A stretch of 64,000 nt of DNA, from the NCBI GenBank assembly GCA_025677815.1, contig JAIXMP010000009.1:124001-188000 (forward strand), read 5' to 3'. This document shows, in pieces, positions 37,201 to 50,159 of the stretch. The translations under genes and the position numbers were made by a program. Positions within the stretch are counted from its first letter, which is position 1, and each line of letters begins with the position of its first letter. This DNA is from Phascolomyces articulosus (lineage: Eukaryota; Mucoromycota; Mucoromycetes; Mucorales; Lichtheimiaceae). The notes beneath the pieces are model-generated. The model saw only the letters and a program-made list of their open reading frames with translations, was not told the origin of the DNA and made no database searches.

Positions 37201-39107
37201 TTACATCCAATAGCCTAATAGTACAAACCGATGGCTTGTACATTTAAATCATATATATGAGGAGGATACTAAGGATAAAAGAATGACTATGCTGGTGTTG
37301 GTATATTAATGATCTATACTCTCAGAGTATGAAAATATAAATCATAATGTTCTATCAAGTACTCTGGTTGCAAAAGGTACGCCAACTAACTACCATTCCG
37401 ACCCCTCCCTTTCCACTTTAGTCATAGGTTTCATATTCATATATATTTTTTTCACACCTACTACCAACAAAAAATAAAACTGATCTGGGAAATGAGTGAC
37501 AAAAATGGATATTATTACCAACTAAACTATTTAGTGGACAAAAATGTTTGGGCGCAATAACTTCATATGCTCGTAGAATAGGAGATTTTTGCTAAGATCA
37601 AGTGTGTAAAATGAGAAATGCATTTCGACCTCTCCGTATTTTCGGTATTATTTAAAGCCGAAAACATATAAACTACTCATTACTGTAGCTAATAATGAGG
37701 TCTTTTCTATTTTTTGCTTCTTTTTATCTATTATAATAACCACTTGCTTTGGCATCAAAATAATGAATCGGTCTATTTGCGTAAACGGAAGCTGTATATA
37801 GAGATAAAGGACAGGATCCGTAGTTTTGTAATTATGCGAAGAAGGGTAAGTAACACGTAAAGATTATTTTAGTAAAAGAATAATTTATGAGGAAACGATA
37901 CAACACTGGATGAATACATATAGTCAATAATAAATTGCGCACGATATAAATATACATTTTCTTCTCTTTTATTATATCCATTAAAAGAGAAAAATAATAA
38001 TAGTAAACAGATGAAGGAATCCTCACAGTTGAATTGCATAAAAAGGGTCAGTCTTGAGACGAAAATAAATTCGTGCAACTGCAAAACAATATCCTTCCAA
38101 TATGTAACTTTAAATGGAAGAAGATGATACACATTTTGTAGGACCTTATCACGAATATTTTTTAATACTTGTAATTTTCTCGTCAGTATGACATTAATAA
38201 TGATGAAAAGAGGATTCACTCATTCAAGATACATAAAAAAAAGAAAATCCTGTTATATATTTGTATATGACTTTTTATATAAAAAAACAGTGAAGAAGAT
38301 CCAAATAAAAAATAATTGGATAAACAACAAACTATATATATCTATCTCTAGTTTGATAAAAATCCTTCAACTTTACCTGATGAACCTCTATTTCTCTCTA
38401 CTCGTTCGCAAGAAATAATCAAATGGGTATATAAGCTGATGTACGGTGTATCAACAAAAACAACAGACAATCCGCATCATCATCAATAAATGCCCTTACC
38501 ATACAATATCTACTCTGGCAAAAGTAACATCTACTACCAGGTAAATATACAAATTATCACCTTAAATGGATTATATTTATATCCTCTTTGGTAACTAACC
38601 TACATTGTATATTTGTATTAATTTTCTTAGAGGGATACAGTCGAGGCTTGTTAATTTCACACAACTTATTTCCGGTTATTTATGTTATTTCGAATCACCC
38701 TTGTCAAAAGCAATAAATTATTCCGGTGCGACTGAAATGAACGAGGCCCATACATATTATATATTACATGTATCATTAAACAAGAAATGTGTTCATTACA
38801 AGATGGAATACTCAAGGGCGAGAAAAAAAAACTTATCTGCTGTATTAATTTTTTATCTCGTCACACGAAAGCTGTTTTTTACACACACAAGAAACCAACT
38901 GTTAGTTCGACACTTGAGCAATCAACCATAGCAACTGGTCAACCAACAAATATCAAGAGTTTTTTTTTACTGTTCTATGATTCTTGGAGGAGAAGAAGAG
39001 ACACTCAACATCCTTCCGGTAGTAATTATATTACCATTGCTGATAAGTAATTATATAAAACTTGCCATTCAAAAAAAAAGGTACGTTGCAAAGTGCTAAT
39101 TTCATAT
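34254..39107. other. gene-poor region, no supported gene
   Basis: About 4.9 kb of AT-rich DNA with many short frames, all low-complexity (Phe, Lys, Ile, Tyr) and without recognisable domains or consistent splice structure. The Zn2Cys6 gene promoter lies at its left edge. No RNA gene or terminal repeats recognised. Confidence 0.4.
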
Positions 39108-40232
39108 CTAGTAGTAATGAAAAAGGTTGGAAGGTTGGTTACTCTGTTTGTGATGATGAAGCGACGAAAAGAAAAAAAAAGAGAAAACAAATCTATACAT
39201 TACCCTTCCCGTTTCCAAAAATAGTCTTCCCTTCAGGTACTTCCTCCCACTACCTTCCAATGATATATCAAGATGTCAAATATGATGGATTAAATACAAC
39301 ACTCAAACCGGCGATGCCAATTTTCTGCAACAAAAAACATTATGTTGAATACTATAACAACAATCGAGTACAATGAAACCAAAAAACAACAACAATAGGA
39401 TAAACAACCCATCAAAATATAAGATCATTTTCTGTGAAATCAATATCATAATAATCTCATTAAAAAGGTACGTAAAAACTTTGAAATAAAAGGGCATGGT
39501 TTGATAATAAGAACTAAATTGGTTACTTAAACTAAAATATCGATATAATTTACCATATAGAAGTTTTACAATCAACCTAAGCACAAGCTCTCATCATATC
39601 AACAGCCAAATAATAATAAAAAGGCCAACAAAGTATCTAGGATTCTTCATCCTTGACAAACAAACGATAGCCAAATAGCGAAACCAAGGATCATAAAAAA
39701 AGGTAAATGATAAAAAGATATATGGAGAGAGTTATAGAATGGAGCAATTATTCAATACAATGGTTCTTAAATTAACTTTTGTCATGATAACAGAAAAAAA
39801 TCACCATCAACAAAAACATAATGAATTCATAACGGCGTTATATGATATCAAGAATTCCCATCAACAAATGTTCTCCAGAACGAAACTCACAATCCAACAA
39901 CAACAGCAAGAACAGTTATATATATATATATATATATTTATCAAAAATAAGGCACACCATAATACCCAGAACAGCAAATCAACTCTATATCATTTTGACT
40001 ATATCCATCCAACTACTACAAGTTTTAATACTAATAATTAGAATTAGGATCAGCCCCTCCCCGTACTAATTAAATTTTTTGAAGGTGGGAAAAAGAAAAA
40101 GAAATCGTCACAAACACGATGAACCAACCACTAAACTTTTTATATATCAAGTAGGAAATTGTCACTTTGCAATTTGTACATATATACATTTCTGTATAAT
40201 AAAATATTTTCTTTTTGTTCTTATTATTAGCT
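39108..40232 (+). repeat. dispersed repeat copy B (inverted relative to copy A)
   Basis: Reverse-complement partner of 14349-16420. It lacks both the MITE and the internal duplication of copy A, so it is closer to the ancestral element. At 39504-39513 it retains the empty insertion site (TTTGATAATAAGAACTAAAT reads through). Two frames, 39062-39376 and 39739-40041 (+), are open, the second rich in Gln/His. Copy A's equivalents are interrupted. No transposase or reverse transcriptase motif seen; element class unknown. Confidence 0.75.
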
Positions 40233-40740
40233 ATAATTTTTTCTCAGTCTATATCCACTTTTTCACTTTTTCCAATTTTACACAAACAAATGGATGACTG
40301 GTTTGTCGGTCATACTATATATTATTACTAAGTATCATTAGCTATTATGTATTTAATGCTTTCTATACGTTACAATTTTATTATACTACAAAGCAGCATG
40401 AATGTGCTAGTGTTGTGATTCCTTTATTCTTATGCTCCTAGGAGTCAACAACTATTAAAGCATATGCAGGTCAATATATATAAGCACCATATATACTACT
40501 CTTCACGAAATCCTTATTGTAACTTTTCTAGATATATATATTAGATGGTGATTTGAATAGTTGGTAATCAAAAATTTATTTTACGCCAGGTGCTGAAACA
40601 AATAAAACGCATTTTGCATAAAATACAGAAAAAGGATCACGTAAACACAGCCCAGTTGTTCTACCTTTGACCTTATTCTCTTGAATATAAAAAAATCCAT
40701 CATACCGGTTCAACTATCGCAAGAAAATTTGATAGCCATA
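40233..40740. other. upstream region of the UBX-LRR gene
   Basis: AT-rich interval without a gene. Presumably contains the promoter of the gene starting at 40741. Confidence 0.4.
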
Positions 40741-42271
40741 ATGAGTAGTGCTGACGATGACAAACTTGCTCAATTATTGAGTCTTGGATTCGACATTGAT
40801 GTATGTCGAGCTGCCCTTTTACAAAATGATTCGGTTCAATCGGCAACAGAATGGTAAAAATATATTCAAGCAAACTTGTATTTCTTTCTAGAAAAACTGA
40901 AACATATTCATTCATAATTTACATTATATAGGATTTTAGGAAATGAGACACAACATACAACAGTACAACAACAACAACCTATACTATCTCTTCGTCCAGA
41001 ATCGCTACCAGCTCCTTCTTCTCTAGCAGCATCACCATCACCACCCGTACTCGCTGTTTCAGACCAAGTCCCCATTACGCAGCAACATGAGGTATATTTT
41101 TTATTCTGTACAGTTCAAGAGAAAAAATGTTTTTTTTTTGAATGGCAATTATTGATATCCAAAGGACAATAGATGGTGGATAAAGCGACAAGTCGACAAC
41201 ACCATGACCATGCGGTGGAAGAAGCAGCTCGTATGCGGAATGAATCGTTGAAAATGTCCAGAGAGGCAAAAATGGAAAAGAAACGCGATAGACAGGTGAA
41301 GTATATGTTGGATGATGGAAGAAAGCCAAAAAAAAAAGACAGAAAGGAGAGGAGGAAAAACCTGAGAGAGAGAAGTACATAAAACAGGAAGAGGGGAAGC
41401 AAAAGGTTTTTTGAAGTGTTAATCCTTTGGGATATATCCTTTTAGGCGCGTGAACAGGCTTTGGCACAAATCAAAGAAGATCGAGAACGTCAAAAGCTTT
41501 TGAAAGGCGTACAAAATGAAACGAATGATGGTCCATCTCATACTACGACGACTGCTACTGCTAGCACTTCATCGTCTCCTTCAACAGCAACAAAAACAGC
41601 TTATGAGAAAGCGCAGCAGGAAATAAAAAGGCAAAAACGGTTAGATCGTGAGGTAAAGACAATAAAAAAAAAGAATGGAGGGATTATATAGATCCATGTA
41701 CTTATGATATATCATAAAAAAAGGCTAAATACAGGGCATTAAAAGAGATTCAACAAGATCGCGAAAATATGAAATTGCGTCATGCCACACCTACCCATAA
41801 ACCAAACGCTACCACTCCAACGAAACCCTCCTCCTCTACTTCAGAACCAAAATCTGCAAAGAAAAGTGCTCTTGTTCAGGTATTTATTTAACAACAAACA
41901 AAAAAATGACTCGCTCCCAAATACGTCCACTTATCCAAAATATAATAATAATAATAATATATATCTAGTTCAAACTGAGTAATGGAACAACAGTCCGTCA
42001 ATCATTTCAAGCCAGCGCCTATCTTTCAGAACTCTATGCTTTTGCAAGTGAAAAAGAATTGAGTATTGATGATACGCCTATGGGAAATGATCCACTGCGT
42101 TTAATTTCGGTAAAAAGAGCAATGTATTTTTTTCTGGATGTTGATTAAAACATATTATCATAAAATGGAATAGTCTTGTTGATAAATAAATATAGGCGTT
42201 CCCAAGACGAGAATTTACAGAAGGCGAAAGAGTGATCACAGTACAAGAAGCAGGTTCGAAGATAAGCGCTC

Positions 42272-42327
<56 letters not shown>

Positions 42328-45300
42328 ATAAGAATCTATCCATCTATTTGCCTTGCCATTATACTAAAAAAGAGAAACGCCCATATAACACAAATGATGA
42401 GTAGGTTTTATTCCCAATGTCTCCTTGAATGTTGTCCGCCCGCGTCTGGTAAACATATTTTCTTTTTTTCAAATTCAAAATATATATGCGCATGAAATCA
42501 CTAAACTTACTTTATTCTTTTGTAACGTGCACAGGCGGAATCAAGTCAACCAGACCCAAACAAAGATGTATGTGTGTTTTTTTCTTCTTTTATGCATGAT
42601 CTATGTAGTGATTAAAAAATCCGTGGAGTCACTCATCCACCTTTCTCCTTATTTTAGATCAAGGACGAAGATACCAGTGTTATCATGCAGGATGTCCAAG
42701 AAGAAAGTAGGGAAGAAGAAGAACAAGAAGGGGAGGAGGATAGTGAAAATGAGGACGACGACGACGACGTCATCGAAGAGGATGAAGAAGATATAGATAT
42801 GGGTGAACCTCCAGGTCCTGACATTCATCATGGTCGATTAGCACATAATCCAAATTGGAATTGGGGTACGCAAGGATATCGTCTGGTAGATGGTATTGAT
42901 CAAGGAAATAATAATACACATGAACAACAATCCTTCCCAGAAGAAGAGCAACAACAAGGTAAAGAAAAACAGATGTAGAGGATGTGCGATGATATCATAT
43001 TGCAATGGGAACTTACACAGGTAGAATAGATGAATCAGTGAATCGTCAGAATATGTTGTCGGCCATTGAACGACGAGGTGCAGCAGCAACAACACCTTCA
43101 TTGCGACAGCAACAACAGAATGCACGTGGAAAGGCTCGCGAGATCCGTTCGTTGAAAGATACATGTGCGATTTCTGTTGCAGGTGAATAGTTGGTTTTAA
43201 GTTACAGTGTATTCGTATACTATGATGCGTATATGTCTAACTTCGTTCTTTTGTCACCAAGCATTTTTGACCCAACCGACAGTGGAAGCTAGTCATCGCA
43301 TCAAGAATTTAGTCTATGCTTCCTCCAAAGTAGGTGAACTGCTGTTATCCCAATTGATGTATACTCGTAAATTAGAGAGGTCCTCCATCAAACGATTGGC
43401 CGACCATTGGTAAGGGAATTATAGAAAAGCTGTGTATTTTGTTTATTTGTTTGTCTATGCACGCTCTTTTTACTAAAAAATATGGGACCGCTCTATTTAG
43501 TTATCTGCAGAATGTATGCCTTGATTCGTATGTATATGCTACAGACTCCCTTCTACAAGAACTCAGTTTATCCAATTCTTCAAGCACTTTATCTAAATTG
43601 AGTCTTAAAGGATGCGATGTCATTACTGATTCTGGTATTCGGTATATTGAAGGTAATATGTATATTCAAATTATTATTTAAAAAAACCAGAAGAGTTTTG
43701 TAAATGCCTATTTATTCACCATTATGTTGTGGGGGGGGTTATCCAATTAGGGCTGAAAAACCTGGAATATTTAGATGCAAGTAACTGCAAAGTGACAAAT
43801 AAAGGCATCAAAAGTTTAACTAGTAATGTATCCTATTTTATTTGCCTAAAGGGTTTATACTAACGAACAATAAATTATTTAATTTATTTATTTGTTTGTT
43901 TTGTTTGAATATAGAATTATCTCAATTACGTTATCTTAACCTATCAAAAACCAAGATTACAGATCCAGGATTTCATTCATTATTGGAGCATACCCATTTT
44001 CAAAATAGTTTACAAGTGCTTTTATTAGATGGATGTCATGGGATTCAATCCAAGGATACTCTTTTGTTGATCAATAACGGTAACTCCATAATCATGTTTT
44101 GCTGAATAGATAGACCCAAACACTCACTTAAAAAAAAACTTGAAACCCCCAACAACAAAAACAAACCAAAATAACGTTATATATATAGCATTCTCTGGAT
44201 TAGTCTCACTTGGATTAGCTTCCACTGGCATTGGACGACAAACTGTGGTGACACGTCCCAAACTAGTGCATCTTCAATCATTGGATATCAGTCATACAAG
44301 TTTAACAGATCAAGATGCTATTCAAACGATGTGTGCTTATAAAGCCTTACGTGAACTCAAGTTGGTGGGTTGTAATGAAATCACATTACGCGGTCTTGGT
44401 GCTTTTGCTCAGAGTAATTATAATAATATATTTAGAAAGAAACTATTTTTTATTTATTTTTTCATTGATGATGTATATAACTTAATTTGTCTATGAACCC
44501 CGTGTTAGATTTACGAAATTTGGAAGTAATTCAATTTCCTAGCCATGAACGTGATCTGGACGGTGTATTACCAAGATATGCGGGTAAGTTAAAATGAAAA
44601 GCGTGTGTCTGTGTGTGCGTGTGTTTAGTATATATTCTATTTATCTATTTCTTTATTGTATATATATAATCATAATGCGATGATAATGATAACAAAAAAT
44701 ATCCTATACATTTATCTATCTAGAATTACCCCTGCGTCATTTGGATCTGACAAGTTTCCAAGTGACGGATGAGGGGGCCGATGCTATTGCTAGAACGAAG
44801 AAACTTCAATATTTGAGTTTGGATGGAACAAAAATCACGGATGAAGGCGTTTCAAAGCTTTCAGGTAAAATGCTTCCTCTTTATTCAAAAAATAAAGAGA
44901 TTGAGTATTTATTTATTTATTTATATTTATAAATTTGATTGTTTATTAACCTTTTAATAATGAATTTAATTGATTTGATGATAATCATTTATTTTTATAA
45001 CCCCATATGAACTTTTTCATCATAAAAAATAGGATTAACCGACTTGAGAAAACTATTTCTTGATCGTACCACGGTATCTGATGAGGGTATATCACAACTC
45101 ATAGGTAAAAAAAAAATGGATTTTATATGTGCAACGTTTCCTCTGTGTATATTTTAGACTTTCGAAGGGATCTACGCGCATTTTATTATTATTTTTTTTA
45201 TGTTGTATTACATATAAAAAAAGTTTGGAGAAACTAAAAAACTGATCTTCATTTATATATCATCAATAATATATTATAATAATAAAAAATAGGCCTTACC

Positions 45301-45798
45301 AAATTAGATACCTTGTCCCTGAGTCGAACCCAAGTGAGCAATGCACTCTTGGTTCTATTAGGTGATTTTGAAAAGACGGGATTTACACGAAGTATTCGAA
45401 CATTGAATTTAGCTCAATGTCAACACGTTTCTGATATAGGAGTTCAAGGTCTTCAAGGTAAAATAAAGCAAAGAAAAAAAAATTTTGGGCGAGAACAAGT
45501 ATATATTTTTGGATTGGATTTATGAATTGTAACGGAAATTGAATAATGCAAATTAGGTATGGTCAACCTTACCAACATGAACTTGGATTATACTAATGTG
45601 AGCAAGCAGTGTCTTCGTCATTTAAAGAGTAAGTTGTTCTTTTATCTAATAGTTAGTAGTAGTATAGTTTAATAAGCATATTTATTTGAATAGATAACTT
45701 TTATACTAACGATATGTATAGACTTGGAGCATCTTAAACCAGTACGTTTAATGGGTATTGAAAGAGAAGAAGATGAAGAAGAAGAGCAGCTTGTGTGA
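40741..45798 (+). CDS. UBA-UBX domain protein with C-terminal leucine-rich repeats
   Basis: Twenty-two exons, all GT-AG and in frame, give 953 aa: 40741-40853, 40932-41091, 41173-41295, 41446-41652, 41724-41879, 41969-42109, 42196-42253, 42405-42448, 42535-42567, 42658-42958, 43021-43182, 43262-43409, 43501-43652, 43751-43822, 43915-44079, 44189-44413, 44509-44583, 44724-44864, 45033-45104, 45293-45457, 45557-45628, 45722-45798. Order: UBA (about 6-40, LLSLGFDIDVCRAALLQND, ubiquitin binding); charged coiled coil (about 92-215, AREQALAQIKEDRERQK); UBX (254-334, FKLSNGTTVRQSF to EAGFIPNVSLNVVRP) with the Cdc48/p97-contacting FPR loop at 302-304; acidic stretch (about 350-385); then RNI-like LRRs (about 540-945). 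UBA-coiled coil-UBX matches UBXN1/SAKS1-type Cdc48 adaptors; the LRR half is an unusual addition. Likely a substrate-selecting Cdc48 adaptor (inference). Confidence 0.9.
42274..42323. repeat. (GA)n microsatellite in UBX-gene intron 7
   Basis: About 50 bp of uninterrupted GA repeats, starting some 20 nt after the donor at 42254. Read through, it would encode an Arg-Glu run inside the UBX domain, so it must be spliced. Confidence 0.9.
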
Positions 45799-46416
45799 CA
45801 AGAATAAATTTTCGGGCGTGCGTTGTACGATTATTATATCACACTGGAAATTCCCGCTTCTACAAAGCTAGTTTCTAAAATCCACACAAACCATACACCC
45901 CCCTCTCTTTTTCTTTTCGCACCTCAACTTCCTTCTCCCTGGCCCCCACCGTTCTTTTTTTTTACGCTTCTTTTTCCCCTTTTCCTTTTCTTTCTTTCTT
46001 TCTCTCTCTCTCTCTCTCTCTCTCCTTAATCTCTCTTCTTTTCTTTTTGAGTTATTACAACTCAATTTGTAATATTTGTCCAGTCTTTCCTTCATTCCTT
46101 TCCAGACAAATAAAGAGGTTTATTTTACCCATCGTCCTGAAATCCTATTCATCCTATCCACCATCCATCAAACATAAGACCTATTATACATCTTCGTACT
46201 AAACAGCACTTTCTTTTTCTTCACTATTATCACCATCTAACCGTCAACCTTATTCCCTCTGTATAACCATCTCTTCTCTCTCCTGCGTATTCCTATTATT
46301 ATTATTTTATCTTTTTTTTTTTAAAAAAAAAACCATATACTTTTATATACCAAACGCAAACAGACACACACGTTATTACAAAGAAAATAATAATAATAAT
46401 AATAATAATATAAACA
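45799..46416. other. intergenic, CT-rich promoter of the rhomboid-GT gene
   Basis: Strongly pyrimidine-rich on the plus strand, including a CT dinucleotide run near 46002-46024, then an AAT run directly before the next ATG. The antisense Lys/Arg/Glu-rich frame here is compositional. No gene. Confidence 0.5.
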
Positions 46417-49107
46417 ATGCGGGACTCATTTTTTAAATTATTTGGTTCTGTAAGACTTGTACAAGAAGTTTCTAGGTCTGCTTCATCGTCACCTACCTCT
46501 ACGCCTACCACTGAATTACCTAATGTCGATTTATCTCATCATCAGCAATACCAATCGACTGAAACCTCTTTCCATGGTCATGCACAACAACAACCTTTAA
46601 TGAACGATAGAAATGACCTTACGAATAATAGCAATAACGTGCCATTGTTAAATAATGAATCCAACACAACAACGACAACAACACCAACGCCATCGTCTAA
46701 CACAACGTCCATGCCCTCATTGACACCCACATTGTTCACAGTGCCACAACCTAATTACCCGGTCTCATTGGCAAGTTATTTACCAGGCATGTCTTTATAT
46801 ACACCTGGTTACGCGAACCCGAGAACACTACCCAGTTGGATGGTCAATAATAGTAGTAATAGCACGACAACCCTGTCTTCTTCAACTTCAGCAACTACAA
46901 GTGCTTCTACTTCATCATTGAACGCCAGATCAAAACGAAAACATACTCGAAAAAATTCACTTTATTCTGTTCGTCACCACAGACCCAAGCAACCTTCTTT
47001 ATCTGCAGGGCAACAACAACTGATGCAGTCTATGCAACAAGACCATGTTTCAGTGGCCGCCTCTGCATCACCTCATATATCATCACCCCCAACACTTTCC
47101 TCACTTGAACAACAACAAAATACACCTCTTCTCACATTTAACAACAAGAGTCCTTCATCGATTATCGACGATAAATTCAAACCAAAATCACAAAAATTAC
47201 TATGTTTGTGGCCCTTACCCGTGATTACACGTTACATGATTGGGATTTCCTTGTTGGTCTCCACATTGAACTTTTTAGGATTTTTCCATCTCAAATGTTC
47301 TTCCCCTTCTTTTGTCATCCATCGATTGGAAATTGTGAATCTTTTATTATCCCCGTTTCTTTTCACTGGTTCATTGCATACATTTCTTTTGTTTGGTTGG
47401 AATATCTTGATTCTCGGATTATTTGAAGAATCATTGGCGCACATGTTGGGCGGGACGCGTCGATTTGTTAAAGTGCTGGTAGGGATTCTTTTATCAGTGT
47501 GCATGATACGACAAGGGATTGGTTATGTGTTTTCGAAATCTACTGGGTTTGCTGTTCCCACTCTGTTTTTTAGTGATTCGTTGCACGAGTGTAACCAAGG
47601 TAAATAAAACTGGGAGTTGTTATTTTTGTGATCACCCTTTTTTTTACATCGAATACGGAACTCACTTTAAACTTTATTTCAGGCCTTGCTCCATTCTTAT
47701 TCGCGTTATTGATTGTTCAATCATTAAGTATCGATGATAAATACATTTTAATGTACGGTCCCGAAGAATCCAATCAAAAAATCACGGTTCGAAAAGTAGC
47801 ACTTCAATTACTCATGTGTTTAGTCAATTATACGGTGAAAAACATTCTTTGGTGGTCATTGACTGGGTTATTAACAGGTTATATCATGACGATTGTTATT
47901 CAAACTTGTCTTGCTCGACAACGCAATTGGTTCGAAGAAGAAGGCGAACATCATCAACCGCAACTAGTATTACAAAAAGAGAGTTTACAACAACAAGAAA
48001 AGAAAGAGAACAGTAGTATTTTATCAACCCATAGTGATGATAATGAATCCTTCATGTACCATCATCGACGCATGCCACTTTGGCGACTATTATGGTCCGC
48101 TGTCAAAAAAGGAGCCGTGGTAGTTATGATCACATTGCCCGTCTTGCTTATGTGCAATGCTTATTATACCCGAGAAACCTTTGTGGATCCGTCCGTATTG
48201 AATCAGGTGACCCATGATCGATACATGTTTTCCTTTGTTGTCATGACAGCACCTCGTCGTGGTGATCCTGCCTTTTTGTCACGTACCTTGGAATCCTATT
48301 TAGCCAATTGGCCCACGGATCCTGCACCTGGATCATTGTATGATCGTATTCAAGCATTAGTGTATACCCATTTTACAAATCATTCTCAATATAATGCCGC
48401 TCAGGAACGCTTTTCAAACGATCCCAAAGGTCAACAGTATTTGACATGGATTCGTGAACAAGGGGATGCGTTTGATCAACGATTACATGTCAGTAAAGCC
48501 TTGAGTTTGGCTGCAGATCATTATCAAAGTACTTATATTGCTCTTTTGGAAGATGATTTCCCTGTGTGCGGTGAAAATGAATGGCGTCAGATTGAAAATG
48601 TCGTTTATAATGCTAATCAAAAGGTTCCTGGTCATTGTGGCGTATTTGTTGGTACCGGTGGCAGGTAAAAAAAAATACATCTTTTTCTCTCTTTTCTATA
48701 AACTTTATATTATTACAATGCTTATTGATAAGAATCCTATTTTAATAGTGGATTATTCATGAAACCCAAAATTGCTAAATTGGTATCAGGATTACTTTTA
48801 AAGTATACTGATATACCACCGGATATTGTGACGCAGCAATGTCTTGCCGGTGATCTTCCTGAATGTAGTGAATGCAGTCAAACTTTGGTGACAAGTAAAA
48901 AATTATTAATGTATCATATTGGTTTTAATACATCCACAAGTCATGATCGAACGTATAAGAAACATGACTTTCAATGTGGTTGGCGACATCCTTTTGTAAG
49001 TATCTAATCTTCTTTATGGATTGTGTTTTATTCGTAAAGCGAACAAAACTCACTCATTTTTTTCTACTGTTCTATAGAATGGTGATCCAAATGTCATTAC
49101 TCTTTAA
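46417..49107 (+). CDS. rhomboid-like multi-pass membrane protein fused to a PGAP4/MGAT4-like glycosyltransferase domain
   Basis: Exons 46417-47599, 47683-48664, 48749-48995, 49078-49107; 813 aa. Residues 1-250 are Ser/Thr/Asn/Gln-rich and disordered. About 258-480 hold several membrane helices (VITRYMIGISLLVSTLNF; LLLSPFLFTGSLHTFLLFG; a conserved ESLAHMLGG turn), resembling inactive rhomboid-like proteins such as UBAC2/Dsc2; I see no GxSG. A further helix at about 537-556 precedes the C-terminal domain, which reads FSFVVMTAPRRGDPAFLSRT, then YIALLEDDFPVCGENEW near 680-695, then GTGGSGLFMKP and LMYHIGFNTS. The EDD motif, the GSGLF turn and the xHxG segment are reminiscent of GT-A-fold transferases of the PGAP4 (TMEM246)/MGAT4 type acting in the Golgi. 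Family is inferred from motifs; donor and acceptor sugars unknown. Confidence 0.75.
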
Positions 49108-49890
49108 TTTCATAACAGATAACTTTTATTAGATTTCTGTTTCTTGTTTGATTCTTTAGTTAGATAATTATACTTCTTTATTATTATTATTATTATTATT
49201 CCTTATTTTATTTGATTTTAATTGTACAATAGCTCTTCTTCCTTTCTTTCTTTATAATAATGTAATGACCATTACATTTTTTTTACTTGTTGCAAAGATT
49301 ATATACAATCTTTTTTCTATCTATCTCGTTCTACTTTTTTTTTAAAAAAAAAACTACAGCCATTTTCTCCCTTTCTACTTTTTATTTCCCTCCCCCTCCA
49401 ACACAAATAATCATAATATCTTTTTTCGAAAAACAGAAAAACTTAAAAAGAAGATCTACTCTATATAACAAGTTCTGTGTGATATTATTTATTTATGAAT
49501 CCAATCCCATGTCCATCTCCCTATGCTTTTCTCTCCTAACAACATTGTCCCTTTGTTCCATAAGATGACAATAGATCGGTTTCAAAGAAAGAATGAGAAT
49601 ATTATTTATATAGAATACGCTAATTGACATAGTGGATCAATAATCAGACTCCTTTTCTTTTGAATTCTCACTACATATGGTGTATATTATATTTCATAGT
49701 ATCTGGCAATCTATAGTTACAACTCTACGATAATCCATTGGGACAAGTGATGAATAGATGTAAATAAATGTTATATTTTTTCGCATTTTTTTTCGTTCAA
49801 GTTTATCTGGTTCAAAATATGTGTGTAAGTTGTAAATGCAAAAAAAGGTGGGATTAATGGTACAAAAAAAAAGAAACTATGCTATACTAA

Positions 49891-49928
<38 letters not shown>

Positions 49929-50159
49929 AGAGAGGGATTTTCTTGGCTGGCTGTTGCTCGGATATGTTATTGACAAAAAGAAGGACATGTATATTGCGAG
50001 AGGGAGAAGAGGAAGATAGATACATGGGGAGAGGAATAAACATATATATAACCTGTCTTTTGATGTGTGAAAAATAGAAAGAGTTGTAGGATGTTTGGAA
50101 AAAAAGAATAATAATAAAGAATAGTAGTAATAATAACAAAATAATATGAATTTGTTGTT
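49108..50159. other. convergent 3' regions
   Basis: AT-rich spacer between two genes ending toward each other, with an ATT run near 49179-49200 and an AT run at 49894-49923. No coding potential seen. Confidence 0.5.
49894..49923. repeat. (AT)n microsatellite
   Basis: Uninterrupted AT run of about 30 bp between convergent genes. Confidence 0.9.

Noticed and set aside
41075..41467. Phe/Ser-rich minus-strand frame
   Set aside because: Antisense of the charged coiled-coil exons of the UBX gene.
42232..42495. Arg-Glu repeat frame
   Set aside because: Translation of the GA microsatellite within an intron of the UBX gene.
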